Positions 27,074-34,948 of a stretch of DNA of 55,706 nucleotides are shown here, one piece after another (the first letter of the stretch is position 1; every line of letters starts with the position of its first letter). Both the position numbers and the translations under genes were made by a program. Below the pieces are notes generated by a model. It was not told where the DNA came from and did no database searches. It saw only the letters and a program-made list of their open reading frames with translations. Origin of the DNA: Streptomyces sp. rh34 (lineage in GTDB: Bacteria > Actinomycetota > Actinomycetes > Streptomycetales > Streptomycetaceae); the NCBI RefSeq assembly GCF_002551245.1, contig NZ_NTGZ01000015.1, forward strand, positions 1-55,706. Direction: 5' to 3'.

Positions 27074-27283
27074 TCAGCGGTCGGAGGGCGGGCTCGCGTC
27101 CGTTGAGACGGCGGCGGGCTGGTGACCGAGGCCGTTGAGGAGCGGGACGGCCTGCTCACGCAGTGCCCAGGCCGGGCCCACCAGGCCGGCGACCGCCAGA
27201 AGCGTGAGCGCGATGCCTCCGCCTTCGGGGCGTACGGAGCGCGGCGCGGCTTTTCGGGCGTGGCGTCGCCGAGCTCCATTCAC
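27074..27283 (-). CDS. Small single-pass membrane protein
   Basis: This 69-residue frame starts at GTG 27281-27283 and overlaps the stop of the upstream gene (GTGA). A basic N-terminus (NGARRRHARKAAPRS) precedes one hydrophobic helix (GIALTLLAVAGLVGPAWAL). No family is recognised. The coupled overlap and consistent position upstream of the SIR2-like gene support its reality. Confidence 0.5.
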   Translation of the reverse strand: MNGARRRHARKAAPRSVRPEGGGIALTLLAVAGLVGPAWALREQAVPLLNGLGHQPAAVSTDASPPSDR

Positions 27284-27726
27284 AGGGTGCCGCCGAGGGC
27301 CCGTCCGTGTGCGTCGACGAGGCGGCTGGTCTGCTGGTGCAGCCACTCCAGCTCGACAGAGGTGAGGATGAGCGCGCCAACGAGGGTCGAGCCGTCATCC
27401 AAGTGCAACTCGATGGGAACCGATCCCTGCCGGGCACGCGGGTCGTAGACCGCGTCCCGTCCGGCCGAGAGCGTGGCGTGGGTGGCCCTCACCGGCACGG
27501 GACTGAGCGTCGTCCCGTCAGCGGGCGCGGACCACGGGGCCCCGCCCCCGGGCGGACGCAGGTGGTACGTCGTAGCGGAGCCCTCACCGGGGAGAGCGAC
27601 CACGACCCCGACACGGCCATCGCGAGCGCTGTCCGTTGCGAGGTCGCCGAGCCGTGGAACGAACGGTGCTGCCGTACCTAACTCGGCTCCCTGCGAGGGA
27701 AGATGAGAAGAACGTCGTCGCGTCAT
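27280..27726 (-). CDS. Hypothetical Streptomyces protein
   Basis: This 148-residue protein starts at ATG 27724-27726. It contains the segments RVGVVVALPGEGSATTYHLRPP and IELHLDDGSTLVGALILTSVELEW and looks like a soluble beta-rich protein. No motif assigns a function. It lies just downstream of the HTH-TPR regulator (gap 55 bp, same strand) and overlaps the next small gene by 4 bp. This forms the unit regulator - hypothetical - small membrane protein - SIR2-like. Confidence 0.55.
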   Translation of the reverse strand: MTRRRSSHLPSQGAELGTAAPFVPRLGDLATDSARDGRVGVVVALPGEGSATTYHLRPPGGGAPWSAPADGTTLSPVPVRATHATLSAGRDAVYDPRARQGSVPIELHLDDGSTLVGALILTSVELEWLHQQTSRLVDAHGRALGGTL

Positions 27727-27781
27727 GCCCCGAAGTTAGGGACAGGACGGGCCTCGAATATGAGCCGGAGGAATACGACCC

Positions 27782-29011
27782 CTATCCGTCCAGGTGAAAG
27801 CGGTCGGACATGTGCCGCAGCTTCTCCCTCGTGGCTGCCCGTTCCGCGTAGACGATGCTGCGAAGCGTTGAACGGGCGATGGGGTGGTTCCGTACGAGCT
27901 GCGGCGCGATCCGCTCAGCCGTCTCCAGCTCGGTGAGGGCCTTTGCCCGGTTCCCGTCCCACAGCCAGGCCCGTGCGACGTCCATGTGGTGGTGACCCTG
28001 ACGGGAGTTGGGCAGCGCCCCGACCAAGCTCGGGCTGGTGCGGCGGCTTATCTCCAGAGCTTTGCCCTGCTCGCCCATTTCCAGGGCCACGCTGATCGCG
28101 TGGATCTGCACGTTTCCGGCGGAGAACGTCAGCGAATGCCGGTCGTACACCGGTGCCCCGACGTACGCGTCCATGCGTTCAGCCGCGTCCTTCGCATGTC
28201 CGATCCGGTCCTCCGCTTCCGATGGACGGTTGGCCCGAGCGGCGGAGATGGCCGCCCGAAGCTGAAGCGTGCCCCAAGCCCGCACAGCCAGCGGATCACC
28301 ATGCTCGTACGGCTGTTGCACCGAGGCGATCGCCTTGTCCGAGAGGGTCAGAGCGTCGGTCCAGTCAGCGGTCGCCCACATGTCCCAGACGCGCATCCAG
28401 TCGGCGACGGCCGGCAGCACCGGATCTCCCGACAACCTGGCAGACCACGCGGCCCGTTCGCACGCCATGGCCACCAGCTCCGGGTGTCCGAGGGCGTGCG
28501 CGGCGGTGTGCGCGAACTTGCAGCAGACGGCGTAAATGGCATACGCCTCTTCCCGCTCGTGCCCGTCCGAGTCCTCCGCCAGGGTGCGCGCTTCCCGGAA
28601 CAGGTCCGGGAGAACTCGGAGGATCGCGACGTTGGAGGCGGTGTCCCGCAGGCGGTGCAGCCGGGTCACCTCACGCCATAGCTGTGAGGCCGGGCGGGGA
28701 ACCCCGTCGAAGACGGGAACGAGGTCGTAGCGACGCAGCTCGCGCAGGATCGACGAAGCGGCGATCTGCCACTGGCTGTCGTCGGGGGAGCTGCTGTACG
28801 GGCGTCCGATCAGGTCGTTCGGATGGACGTGCAGCTCTGCGGCCACCTGGTTGAGCAGGCCGACCCGGTCCAGCTCGATCAGGCCACGCTCCATCTTCGA
28901 CACCCAGCCCTGCGACTTCCCGAGAGCCGTCGCCAGGTCGGCCTGCGGCATGCCCAGCCGCAGCCTCGCCCTGCGAGCGCGCTTGCCGATCTCCTCGGCT
29001 TCCTCCAGCAT
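27782..29011 (-). CDS. XRE-family regulator with TPR-like C-terminus
   Basis: This 409-residue protein starts at ATG 29009-29011 behind GGAGG; upstream starts would lack a ribosome site. Residues 5-65 are an XRE helix-turn-helix (IGKRARRARLRLGMPQADLA, LGKSQGWVSKMERG). The remaining 340 residues are helical repeats typical of Streptomyces HTH-TPR regulators. They end with EKLRHMSDRFHLDG, the usual closing motif. Such regulators often sit in conserved two- to four-gene units. It heads a leftward operon and is divergent from the dehydrogenase gene at 29313. Confidence 0.75.
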   Translation of the reverse strand: MLEEAEEIGKRARRARLRLGMPQADLATALGKSQGWVSKMERGLIELDRVGLLNQVAAELHVHPNDLIGRPYSSSPDDSQWQIAASSILRELRRYDLVPVFDGVPRPASQLWREVTRLHRLRDTASNVAILRVLPDLFREARTLAEDSDGHEREEAYAIYAVCCKFAHTAAHALGHPELVAMACERAAWSARLSGDPVLPAVADWMRVWDMWATADWTDALTLSDKAIASVQQPYEHGDPLAVRAWGTLQLRAAISAARANRPSEAEDRIGHAKDAAERMDAYVGAPVYDRHSLTFSAGNVQIHAISVALEMGEQGKALEISRRTSPSLVGALPNSRQGHHHMDVARAWLWDGNRAKALTELETAERIAPQLVRNHPIARSTLRSIVYAERAATREKLRHMSDRFHLDG

Positions 29012-29312
29012 CAGGACACCTCCCAGCCGCCGGACGATCCGGCGCGACCGCCGGTCTGTCCGTACAGAGTTCGTCTCCTGCACGGTACCCATGACGCGGC
29101 TTCAGCGTGAGACGAGCTGCAAGGACAGTCGGGGCCACGGCCCGTGTACCGCTGTCCCGTCCTGAACGGCGAGTCCGAGACCGGAGGCACTTCTGTCCGC
29201 CATTCAGCGCCCGGACAGCCACAAGGCATTGATCCTGAAGCCGCCGGTGCCGAGTGACAGCGGATCATGGGGATGAGGGACATTCCACGTCGCACACCGC
29301 CGGAGGCAGCTA
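29012..29312. other. Divergent promoter region
   Basis: It separates the leftward HTH-TPR regulator from the rightward dehydrogenase. Only Shine-Dalgarno sequences (GGAGG before each start) are clear. No strong inverted repeat or RNA gene is seen. Confidence 0.4.
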
Positions 29313-30155
29313 GTGATCACCGTGACCGTCCTCCATCCTGGAACCATGGGCGCGGCGATCACTGCCGAGCTCGTCGCCGGCGGCCATGAGGCGCTGTCGG
29401 TGACCAAGGGCCGCAGTGAGAACACCTGGCTCCGAGGGAGAGAGGCCGGTGCCACGGCGTACGACTCGCTCGCGGAAGCGCTGGCCCGAAGCGCGGTCGT
29501 TCTCTCGGTCTGCCCACCACAGGCGGCGGAGGACGTCGCGGCGGCGGTGGCAGCGCACGGCTTCGCGGGGGTGTACGCCGACGTCAACGCCATCAGCCCT
29601 CAACGCGTACGGCGCATCGCTGACGAGATCCGCCCCGGCTCCGCAGTTGTCGACGGTGCCGTTTTCGGTCAGCCGCCAGGCGAGGGGCGTGCCACACGGC
29701 TCTATCTCGCAGGGGCCGACTCTGCCGTCGAGCTGGTGGCGTCGCTGTTCACGGACTCTGCGCTGCACGTGTGCGGGGTCGGTGACGCCGTCGGTTCCGC
29801 TTCGGCTCTGAAGATGGCCTTTGCCAGTTACCAGAAGGCCGCTCGCACTCTCGCCGGCATCGCTCACGCGCTCGCCGACGCCCATGGAGTCGGTGATCAG
29901 CTCACGGCCGAAGCCGAGATCATGATCTCCGCGATCCTCTCCGATCCGGAGTACCTGCCGAGTGTTGCAGCCCGAGCCTGGCGCTGGGCACCTGAGATGG
30001 AAGAGGTCGCCGACACCCTCCGCGCGGCCGACCTGCCCCCGGACATGGCCGAGGCCACGGCTCGGGTACTCGCTTTCTGGGAGCAGGACAAGGACCAGTA
30101 CGTCTTGCCGGTCGTGCACACCCTCTCCCAGCTCCGGTCAGAAAAGAGCCGTTGA
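29313..30155 (+). CDS. NAD(P)-dependent dehydrogenase, 6PGDH/beta-hydroxyacid dehydrogenase type
   Basis: This 280-residue protein starts at GTG 29313 behind GGAGG. The N-terminal Rossmann motif (VTVLHPGTMGAAITAELVAGG) and the DVNAISP and VDGAVFGQPP segments fit the NAD-binding domain of the 6-phosphogluconate/3-hydroxyisobutyrate dehydrogenase superfamily. The helical C-terminus (SALKMAFASYQKAARTLAGI) resembles DUF1932-type members, where the Lys in KMAFA is the catalytic position. The substrate is unknown. It is the last gene of cassette E before the tRNA. Confidence 0.75.
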   Translation: MITVTVLHPGTMGAAITAELVAGGHEALSVTKGRSENTWLRGREAGATAYDSLAEALARSAVVLSVCPPQAAEDVAAAVAAHGFAGVYADVNAISPQRVRRIADEIRPGSAVVDGAVFGQPPGEGRATRLYLAGADSAVELVASLFTDSALHVCGVGDAVGSASALKMAFASYQKAARTLAGIAHALADAHGVGDQLTAEAEIMISAILSDPEYLPSVAARAWRWAPEMEEVADTLRAADLPPDMAEATARVLAFWEQDKDQYVLPVVHTLSQLRSEKSR

Positions 30156-30559
30156 TTCGTTCACGCTGAGGGGTAGCCGCTGGACGATCACCTCCGCCGA
30201 GGGCGAGACGCGGGAATGGTGGGTGGGGCCGTCGCCGCAGGTTCGGGCGAGGGCACGTGGCGTAGTCCGGTGCTGCGAGCTTGTGCCGCCAGAGCTCGTC
30301 GACTGGGAGCCGGCCTCTGCGAGAGCCGATTTACGCGCCAGGTGAGGGTGCGTGCCGGGGAGCGTGCGTCGTCGAGGGCTCGTTCGTCCGCTGCCTGCTG
30401 CAGCAGGCGTTTGGGGGCGTGGCCCGCTGCCTCTGCTTCGGCCAATGCGGTGGTGAGCGCCTGCGAGGGTTCCGCCGGCGGTCTGGGCGCAAGCCCTTTG
30501 GGCCCATAGATGGGGCACGCGGAGGGCACGCTGCACCGTAAGAGGTCTAGACAACAAAG
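30156..30559. other. Intergenic region before the tRNA, no gene seen
   Basis: No frame has recognisable features. A short ATGGGGCACG at 30510-30519 matches the end of the att-like arms but lacks the rest of the arm. The right end leads into the tRNA-Gly terminator. Confidence 0.4.
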
Positions 30560-30586
30560 AAGCCCCGGGCCGCTGGCCTGGGGCTT
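30560..30586 (-). terminator. tRNA-Gly terminator hairpin
   Basis: AAGCCCCGGGCC at 30560-30571 pairs with GGCCTGGGGCTT at 30575-30586 (one mismatch-like position) and lies 5 bp beyond the tRNA CCA end. Equivalent hairpins precede the att-like repeats, so under the integration model this one came with the last inserted element. Confidence 0.7.
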
Positions 30587-30591
30587 TCGTA

Positions 30592-30665
30592 TGGAGCGGG
30601 TGACGAGAATCGAACTCGCGCTCTGAGCTTGGGAAGCTCATGTTCTACCATTAAACTACACCCGC
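30592..30665 (-). tRNA. tRNA-Gly (anticodon CCC)
   Basis: Read on the minus strand, the acceptor GCGGGTG (30665-30659) pairs with CACCCGC (30602-30596), followed by discriminator T and an encoded CCA (30594-30592). The D-loop is GTTTAATGGTAGAAC. The anticodon stem TGAGC/GCTCA encloses TTCCCAA, so the anticodon is CCC and reads GGG codons. The T-arm is GCGAG-TTCGATT-CTCGT. This is the only full copy; five truncated 42-bp copies of its 3' end lie to the left. It is the presumed attB site for the whole island. Confidence 0.95.
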
Positions 30666-30901
30666 GAAGCGCGCCGATCACCGGCGCTGCATCGTTCCAC
30701 ACTCTACCCCATGCCAGACCCCCGGCGGATGAGCCGTGGGGCCTCCGTGTCGTGTGTCCGGTGGGAGGGGGAGGGTGGACGGGGGTGTGATGGGCGGGAG
30801 TTGGGGGCGTAGCGTGGGTGGTCGGAGTGCCGTGTGGAGTGGCACCCCGTTCATCCCCTAATGTGGCTTTCTCGTCCATATGTGGTTGGGGAAGGGACTT
30901 G

Positions 30902-31075
30902 ATGGAGTCGATGGAGCGCACGGTCGTCCGTTGTGCCGAAGGGCATGTTTTCGCTACCTCGTCGTTCCCGATGCAGCAGCTCGGGGCCGGCCGGATCGGG
31001 CCCGGGCGGTTGATCCGGTGTCCCCGGTGTGCGCGGTTGCGGCAGGCCGTGCCGGTGGCGTTCGAGAAGCGGTAG
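30902..31075 (+). CDS. Small zinc-ribbon-like protein
   Basis: This 57-residue protein starts at ATG 30902 after GAAGGGA. It has CAEGH near the N-terminus and CPRCARLRQ near the C-terminus, giving three Cys and one His that could bind zinc. The short spacing MERTVVRCAEGHVFATS and the IGPGRLIRCPRC pattern fit a conserved small Streptomyces protein of unknown function. It lies upstream of dcd in the same direction with about 100 bp between, and the promoter region faces away from the tRNA. Confidence 0.6.
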   Translation: MESMERTVVRCAEGHVFATSSFPMQQLGAGRIGPGRLIRCPRCARLRQAVPVAFEKR

Positions 31076-31176
31076 CGAGCGGACGCGGGAAAGAGAAGTA
31101 GCGGGGCGGAGGTGTTCCGCAGGCGCGCGGGTGGTCCGGTTGGGGCGGGCTCGCGCGTTCTGCGTATCCTCGGGAC

Positions 31177-31752
31177 GTGCTTCTCTCAGACAAGGACATC
31201 CGGGCCGAGATCGACGCCGGCCGAGTCCGTATTGATCCGTACGACCCTTCGATGGTGCAGCCGTCGAGCATCGACGTGCGGCTGGACCGCTACTTCCGGG
31301 TGTTCGAGAACCACCGGTACCCGCACATCGATCCGGCCGTCGAACAGCCCGATCTGACCCGTACGGTCGAGCCGGAGGGCGACGAGGCGTTCATCCTGCA
31401 CCCCGGGGAGTTCGTGCTGGCGTCCACGTACGAGGTGATCTCGCTGCCCGACGATCTGGCCTCGCGGCTGGAGGGCAAGAGCTCGCTCGGGCGGCTCGGG
31501 CTGGTGACGCACTCGACCGCCGGGTTCATCGACCCCGGGTTCTCCGGGCACGTGACCCTGGAGCTGTCGAATCTCGCGACCCTGCCGATAAAGCTCTGGC
31601 CGGGTATGAAGATCGGGCAGCTCTGTCTGTTCAAGCTGACCTCGTCCTCCGAGTTCCCGTACGGCTCCGAGCGGTACGAGTCGCGGTACCAGGGGCAGCG
31701 GGGGCCGACGGCCTCGCGGTCGTTCCAGAACTTCCATCGGACCCAGGTGTGA
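31177..31752 (+). CDS. dcd: dCTP deaminase
   Basis: This 191-residue protein starts at GTG 31177, the usual length for this trimeric enzyme. Conserved segments are MLSD-like [21 protein letters not shown], the core [24 protein letters not shown] with the catalytic Glu of the HSTAG..D region, and GMKIGQL. It deaminates dCTP to dUTP for dTMP synthesis; in actinobacteria some members are bifunctional and hydrolyse dUTP as well. A phosphoribosyltransferase gene follows 6 bp downstream. Confidence 0.95.
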   Translation: MLLSDKDIRAEIDAGRVRIDPYDPSMVQPSSIDVRLDRYFRVFENHRYPHIDPAVEQPDLTRTVEPEGDEAFILHPGEFVLASTYEVISLPDDLASRLEGKSSLGRLGLVTHSTAGFIDPGFSGHVTLELSNLATLPIKLWPGMKIGQLCLFKLTSSSEFPYGSERYESRYQGQRGPTASRSFQNFHRTQV

Positions 31753-31758
31753 TCAACC

Positions 31759-32259
31759 ATGGCGAGTGACGAGCGGGAAAACCTGACGTACGAGGGCTTC
31801 GGGCAGGCGGTGCGCGAGCTGGCGCAGGCCGTCGCCGACGACGGGTACGAGCCCGATGTCGTCCTCAGCATCGCTCGGGGTGGTGTGTTCGTCGCCGGTG
31901 GGCTTGCCTACGCGCTCGACTGCAAGAACATCCATCTGGTGAATGTGGAGTTCTACACCGGGGTCGGGACGACCCTGGAGATGCCCGTCATGCTGGCGCC
32001 CGTGCCCAACGCGATCGACTTCTCCGAGAAGAAGGTGCTGATCGCCGACGACGTCGCCGACACCGGCAAGACGCTGAAGCTCGTCCACGACTTCTGCGTC
32101 GACCATGTCGCGGAGGTGCGCAGCGCCGTCATCTACGAGAAGTCCCACTCGCTCGTGAAGTGTGAGTACGTGTGGAAGAAGACCGATCAGTGGATCAACT
32201 TCCCGTGGAGTGTGGAGAAGCCCGTCGTGCGGCGGGACGGGCAGGTTCTCGACTCCTGA
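31759..32259 (+). CDS. Purine-type phosphoribosyltransferase
   Basis: This 166-residue protein starts 6 bp after dcd and is probably co-transcribed with it. The PRPP-binding motif VLIADDVADTGKTL is perfect for class I phosphoribosyltransferases, preceded by DVVLSIARGGVFVAGGLAYAL. The size and the C-terminal W.NFPW segment fit the xanthine/hypoxanthine-type salvage enzymes of actinobacteria, which make nucleotides from bases and PRPP. The exact base specificity cannot be read from the sequence. Confidence 0.85.
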   Translation: MASDERENLTYEGFGQAVRELAQAVADDGYEPDVVLSIARGGVFVAGGLAYALDCKNIHLVNVEFYTGVGTTLEMPVMLAPVPNAIDFSEKKVLIADDVADTGKTLKLVHDFCVDHVAEVRSAVIYEKSHSLVKCEYVWKKTDQWINFPWSVEKPVVRRDGQVLDS

Positions 32260-32311
32260 CCTCACTCACGCGCGCAGCGGGCGGTGCGCCGTGCGCCGTG
32301 TCCGTACGTGA

Positions 32312-32350
32312 GAAGGCCCCCGGAGCGTGTTCTGTGCTCCGGGGGCCTTC
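32312..32350. terminator. Bidirectional terminator
   Basis: The perfect 15-bp arms 32312-32326 and 32336-32350 (GAAGGCCCCCGGAGC and complement) flank a 9-nt loop. It lies between the convergent phosphoribosyltransferase and Yip1-like genes, so it can serve both. Confidence 0.85.
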
Positions 32351-32365
32351 TGTTCGCGCGGTCTC

Positions 32366-33382
32366 TCAGATCGTGCCCAGCTTGATGATCGACAGCAGCG
32401 CGATCAGCTGGATCGCCGATGCTCCCAGCGCCTTCGGCCACGGCAGGTCGTGCGACTTGCTGACCATGGACGCGAACAGCGCCCCGGCCGCCAGCCAGGT
32501 CAGCCAGCCCACGATCTGGACCAGGGAGTTCTCGCCGCCCAGGAAGACGGCGAAGAGGAGGCGCGGGGCGTCGGTCATCGACATGATCAGCATCGACAGG
32601 CCCACCGTCGGCTGCCACGAGCCCGTGCCGCCGAGCTGGCGGGCCAGGGTGTGGGTCACCGCGCCGAGGACCAGGCCGCCGATGACGAAGCCGACGCCGG
32701 TGAACAGGACGTACGGGATGGCCGTCGAGATCGTCGCGTTGATCGCTTCGTCGCGCGCCTGGTCGAAGCCGAACAGGGCGAGCAGGCCGTAGAGGAACGT
32801 GACGACCAGTGCCGGGCCCCAGACCGGGTAGTCCCGCATCTGCCAGAACGTCGGCCCCGGGCGCGCCACGATGCCGGTCAGCAGCTCCTTCCAGCGCAGG
32901 CGCGGGCCTGTCGGCTGGGCGGGCGCGGAACCGGCCTGGTAGGTGTCGCCGCCGCCGTAGAGGTCCTCGTCGACGCGGAACGCCTGCGTGTGACCCGGGT
33001 TGTTGGCGTACGGGTCATGGGGTGCGGGGTCCGCGTACGGGTCGCCGAAGTACTCCGGTTCGCCGTGACCGCCGTGACCGCCGTGACCGCCGTGACCGCC
33101 GTGACCGCCGTGACCGCCGTGGCCGTGAGGGCCCTGGCCGTGTCCGCCGTGTCCGCTTGGCCCGGGGCCCGCGTAGCCGCCGCCGGTGTTGTACGGGGCG
33201 GCGCCCTGCGGGGGGCCGTACGGCGGTGGTGCTCCGCCGTTGCCTGGGCCTCCTGCCGTCGGCCACGGCTGTGCACCGTACGGCGGCTGTGGTGCCTGCC
33301 CTCCGTACGGCTGCTGCCGCTGCTGCTGCGGTTGTTGCGGGGTGCGGTTGTCCCGGCCGCGTCCGATCCTGAATCCAGCCAC
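32366..33382 (-). CDS. Yip1-like membrane protein with Gly/His/Pro-rich N-terminus
   Basis: This 338-residue protein starts at ATG 33382. The first 130 residues are low complexity: QQP-rich, then PYG repeats, then a run of GGH triplets. The C-terminal 200 residues form about five membrane helices (ALVVTFLYGLLALFGF, YVLFTGVGFVIGGLVLGAV, LSIIKLGTI) of the Yip1 family. The GGH tract is encoded by a 9-bp tandem repeat at about 33055-33125, which is likely length-variable. Function is unknown; a metal-binding or assembly role for the His-rich tail is possible. Confidence 0.75.
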   Translation of the reverse strand: MAGFRIGRGRDNRTPQQPQQQRQQPYGGQAPQPPYGAQPWPTAGGPGNGGAPPPYGPPQGAAPYNTGGGYAGPGPSGHGGHGQGPHGHGGHGGHGGHGGHGGHGGHGEPEYFGDPYADPAPHDPYANNPGHTQAFRVDEDLYGGGDTYQAGSAPAQPTGPRLRWKELLTGIVARPGPTFWQMRDYPVWGPALVVTFLYGLLALFGFDQARDEAINATISTAIPYVLFTGVGFVIGGLVLGAVTHTLARQLGGTGSWQPTVGLSMLIMSMTDAPRLLFAVFLGGENSLVQIVGWLTWLAAGALFASMVSKSHDLPWPKALGASAIQLIALLSIIKLGTI

Positions 33383-33510
33383 CCGTCGAACGTACCTGGT
33401 CCCTGGGGGCGGGGAGTGGGGGCCGGGGGAACCCGCCCGCCATTGCGGCCGACCTGTGACATCCCCTAGGGCTCCCCGGGGTCCCGGGGGAGGGGGAGCT
33501 CAGGGAGAGT

Positions 33511-34692
33511 TCAGGGGAGGAACAGCGCCGTGGAGAAGGTGAGGAGCGGCCTGTCCGTGTTACCCGCCGGGTAGAGGGCGATCAGGTCCTGCCGCTCGCC
33601 CCGGTACGTCCGCACCACCGTGTCCTGCTTCTTGTCGGCGTCGTAGTCGCCGTGGTCCAGGAGGGTGGTGCGCGTGCGGGCGGTGGTGGTGAGCGGTGCC
33701 TCGGGGAGGTCCTCCGCCCTGAACGCGTAGGCGCCGCCCGGCCGGGCCGGGCCCTTCGCGGAGCCGAGCAGCAGCGTGCCCTTGGCCGACTGGCCGGGGG
33801 CGTGCGGGCGGGCGGCGGTGACGAGGTCGTCGTCACCGTCCCCGTCGGTGTCGGCCCTGGGCTCGGGGGCGTAGAGGTACGGGCCGCCCCCGGGAAGCAG
33901 GTCCGCGCCGCGCGGGGCTCCGGTGCGGGAGAACGGGCCGTGCAGGAACGTGACCCGACCGTCGCCGGCGGTGGCCGCGAGGTCGGCCTTGCCGTCGCCG
34001 TCGAAGTCGCCGCACACCGGCTGCTCGGGCCACTCGTCGTCGAACCGGGCCTTCTGCGGGATGCGTACGGTGACCGCCTTGCCGGTGAGGCCGGTCGGGG
34101 AGCCGAAGAGGATCTGGAGCGGTACGGGCGGGGCGCCGACGCCGTTGTACGGGGGGTCGGTGGAGACGATCAGGTCGGTGAAGCCGTCCCGGTCCAGGTC
34201 GCAGGCCGACTCGGCGTCGAACGCGGCGGGCAGGGTGTCGCCGTACTTCGCCGCGTTCGCGCGGGCGCTCAGCAGCTGCCGGGCGGCCGGGTCCAGGGGG
34301 CGGTCGTCGGAGCCGTAGACGATGCCGATGCCCGCGTCGTCGCCGTGACGGTCACCGGGGGCCCTCACCAGGTCGTCGACGACCAGGTCCCGGTGGCCGT
34401 CGCCGTTGAAGTCGTACGGGACCCGGCTGCCGGCACCGCGCGGTACGGGGATGCGAGCCGGGCCCGCCCGGGAGCGGGACTTGGACTGTGCTTGTGCCTC
34501 CGGCGGGGTGTCGCCGTTCTTGCCGTCGGATGCGGATGCGGATGCGGATGAGCGTGAGGGCGAGGGTCCTTCGGCGGCCGCGGGGTTTCCGCAGCCGGTG
34601 AGTGCGAGCAGCAGAGCGGCGCAGCCCGCGGCGAGGGCGGCCGTCGCTCTGGTGGTGACCGCTGCCTTCGGGGGCGTGATGCGTGGGCGCAC
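33511..34692 (-). CDS. FG-GAP/VCBS repeat lipoprotein
   Basis: This 393-residue protein starts at GTG 34690-34692 after GAGG. The signal peptide ends in a lipobox (LALTGCG), so it should be anchored outside the membrane. A Ser/Lys-rich linker follows. Four Ca2+-binding FG-GAP-type loops are seen (DFNGDGHRDLVV, DLDRDGFTDLIV, DFDGDGKADLAA, DTDGDGDDDLVT), each with the D.(D/N).DG..D pattern of integrin-like beta-propellers. It probably folds into a secreted propeller with an adhesive or structural role. The gene precedes no obvious partner. Confidence 0.8.
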   Translation of the reverse strand: MRPRITPPKAAVTTRATAALAAGCAALLLALTGCGNPAAAEGPSPSRSSASASASDGKNGDTPPEAQAQSKSRSRAGPARIPVPRGAGSRVPYDFNGDGHRDLVVDDLVRAPGDRHGDDAGIGIVYGSDDRPLDPAARQLLSARANAAKYGDTLPAAFDAESACDLDRDGFTDLIVSTDPPYNGVGAPPVPLQILFGSPTGLTGKAVTVRIPQKARFDDEWPEQPVCGDFDGDGKADLAATAGDGRVTFLHGPFSRTGAPRGADLLPGGGPYLYAPEPRADTDGDGDDDLVTAARPHAPGQSAKGTLLLGSAKGPARPGGAYAFRAEDLPEAPLTTTARTRTTLLDHGDYDADKKQDTVVRTYRGERQDLIALYPAGNTDRPLLTFSTALFLP

Positions 34693-34891
34693 GGGGCCTC
34701 GTTCGTCGCTCGTTCGTTCGTCGTGTGCTGTTCGCTGTCCGCCTTCTGCCGGTGCGGGGTTCCCCACCCGCGACCGGGCGGCTCCGGGGCACATGATGCT
34801 CCAGATGCGCCGTTGCGTACATGTCCGGGCTCACATGCGGCCGTCGTCACTCCCGGGCCGGGGAGCTCGGGTGCGGGGCCGGGCACGGAAA

Positions 34892-34928
34892 AGCGGCCGG
34901 TCCTGCCCCCGAGGCAGGTCCGGCCGCT
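34892..34928 (-). terminator. Terminator of the Fe-S oxidoreductase gene
   Basis: The 16-bp arms 34892-34907 and 34913-34928 pair with one mismatch around a 5-nt loop. It is centred about 40 bp beyond the stop codon of the leftward Fe-S gene. Confidence 0.7.
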
Positions 34929-34948
34929 CATCGCGTCGACTCGTTACG

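Noticed and set aside
30510..30519. ATGGGGCACG before the tRNA as a sixth arm
   Set aside because: Only the last 10 bp of the arm match and the preceding conserved CGCTGTTGTCCGC block is absent, so chance or a minimal remnant cannot be distinguished.
33055..33125. CRISPR-like array
   Set aside because: The 9-bp units have no spacers and lie in a coding frame that reads Gly-Gly-His.
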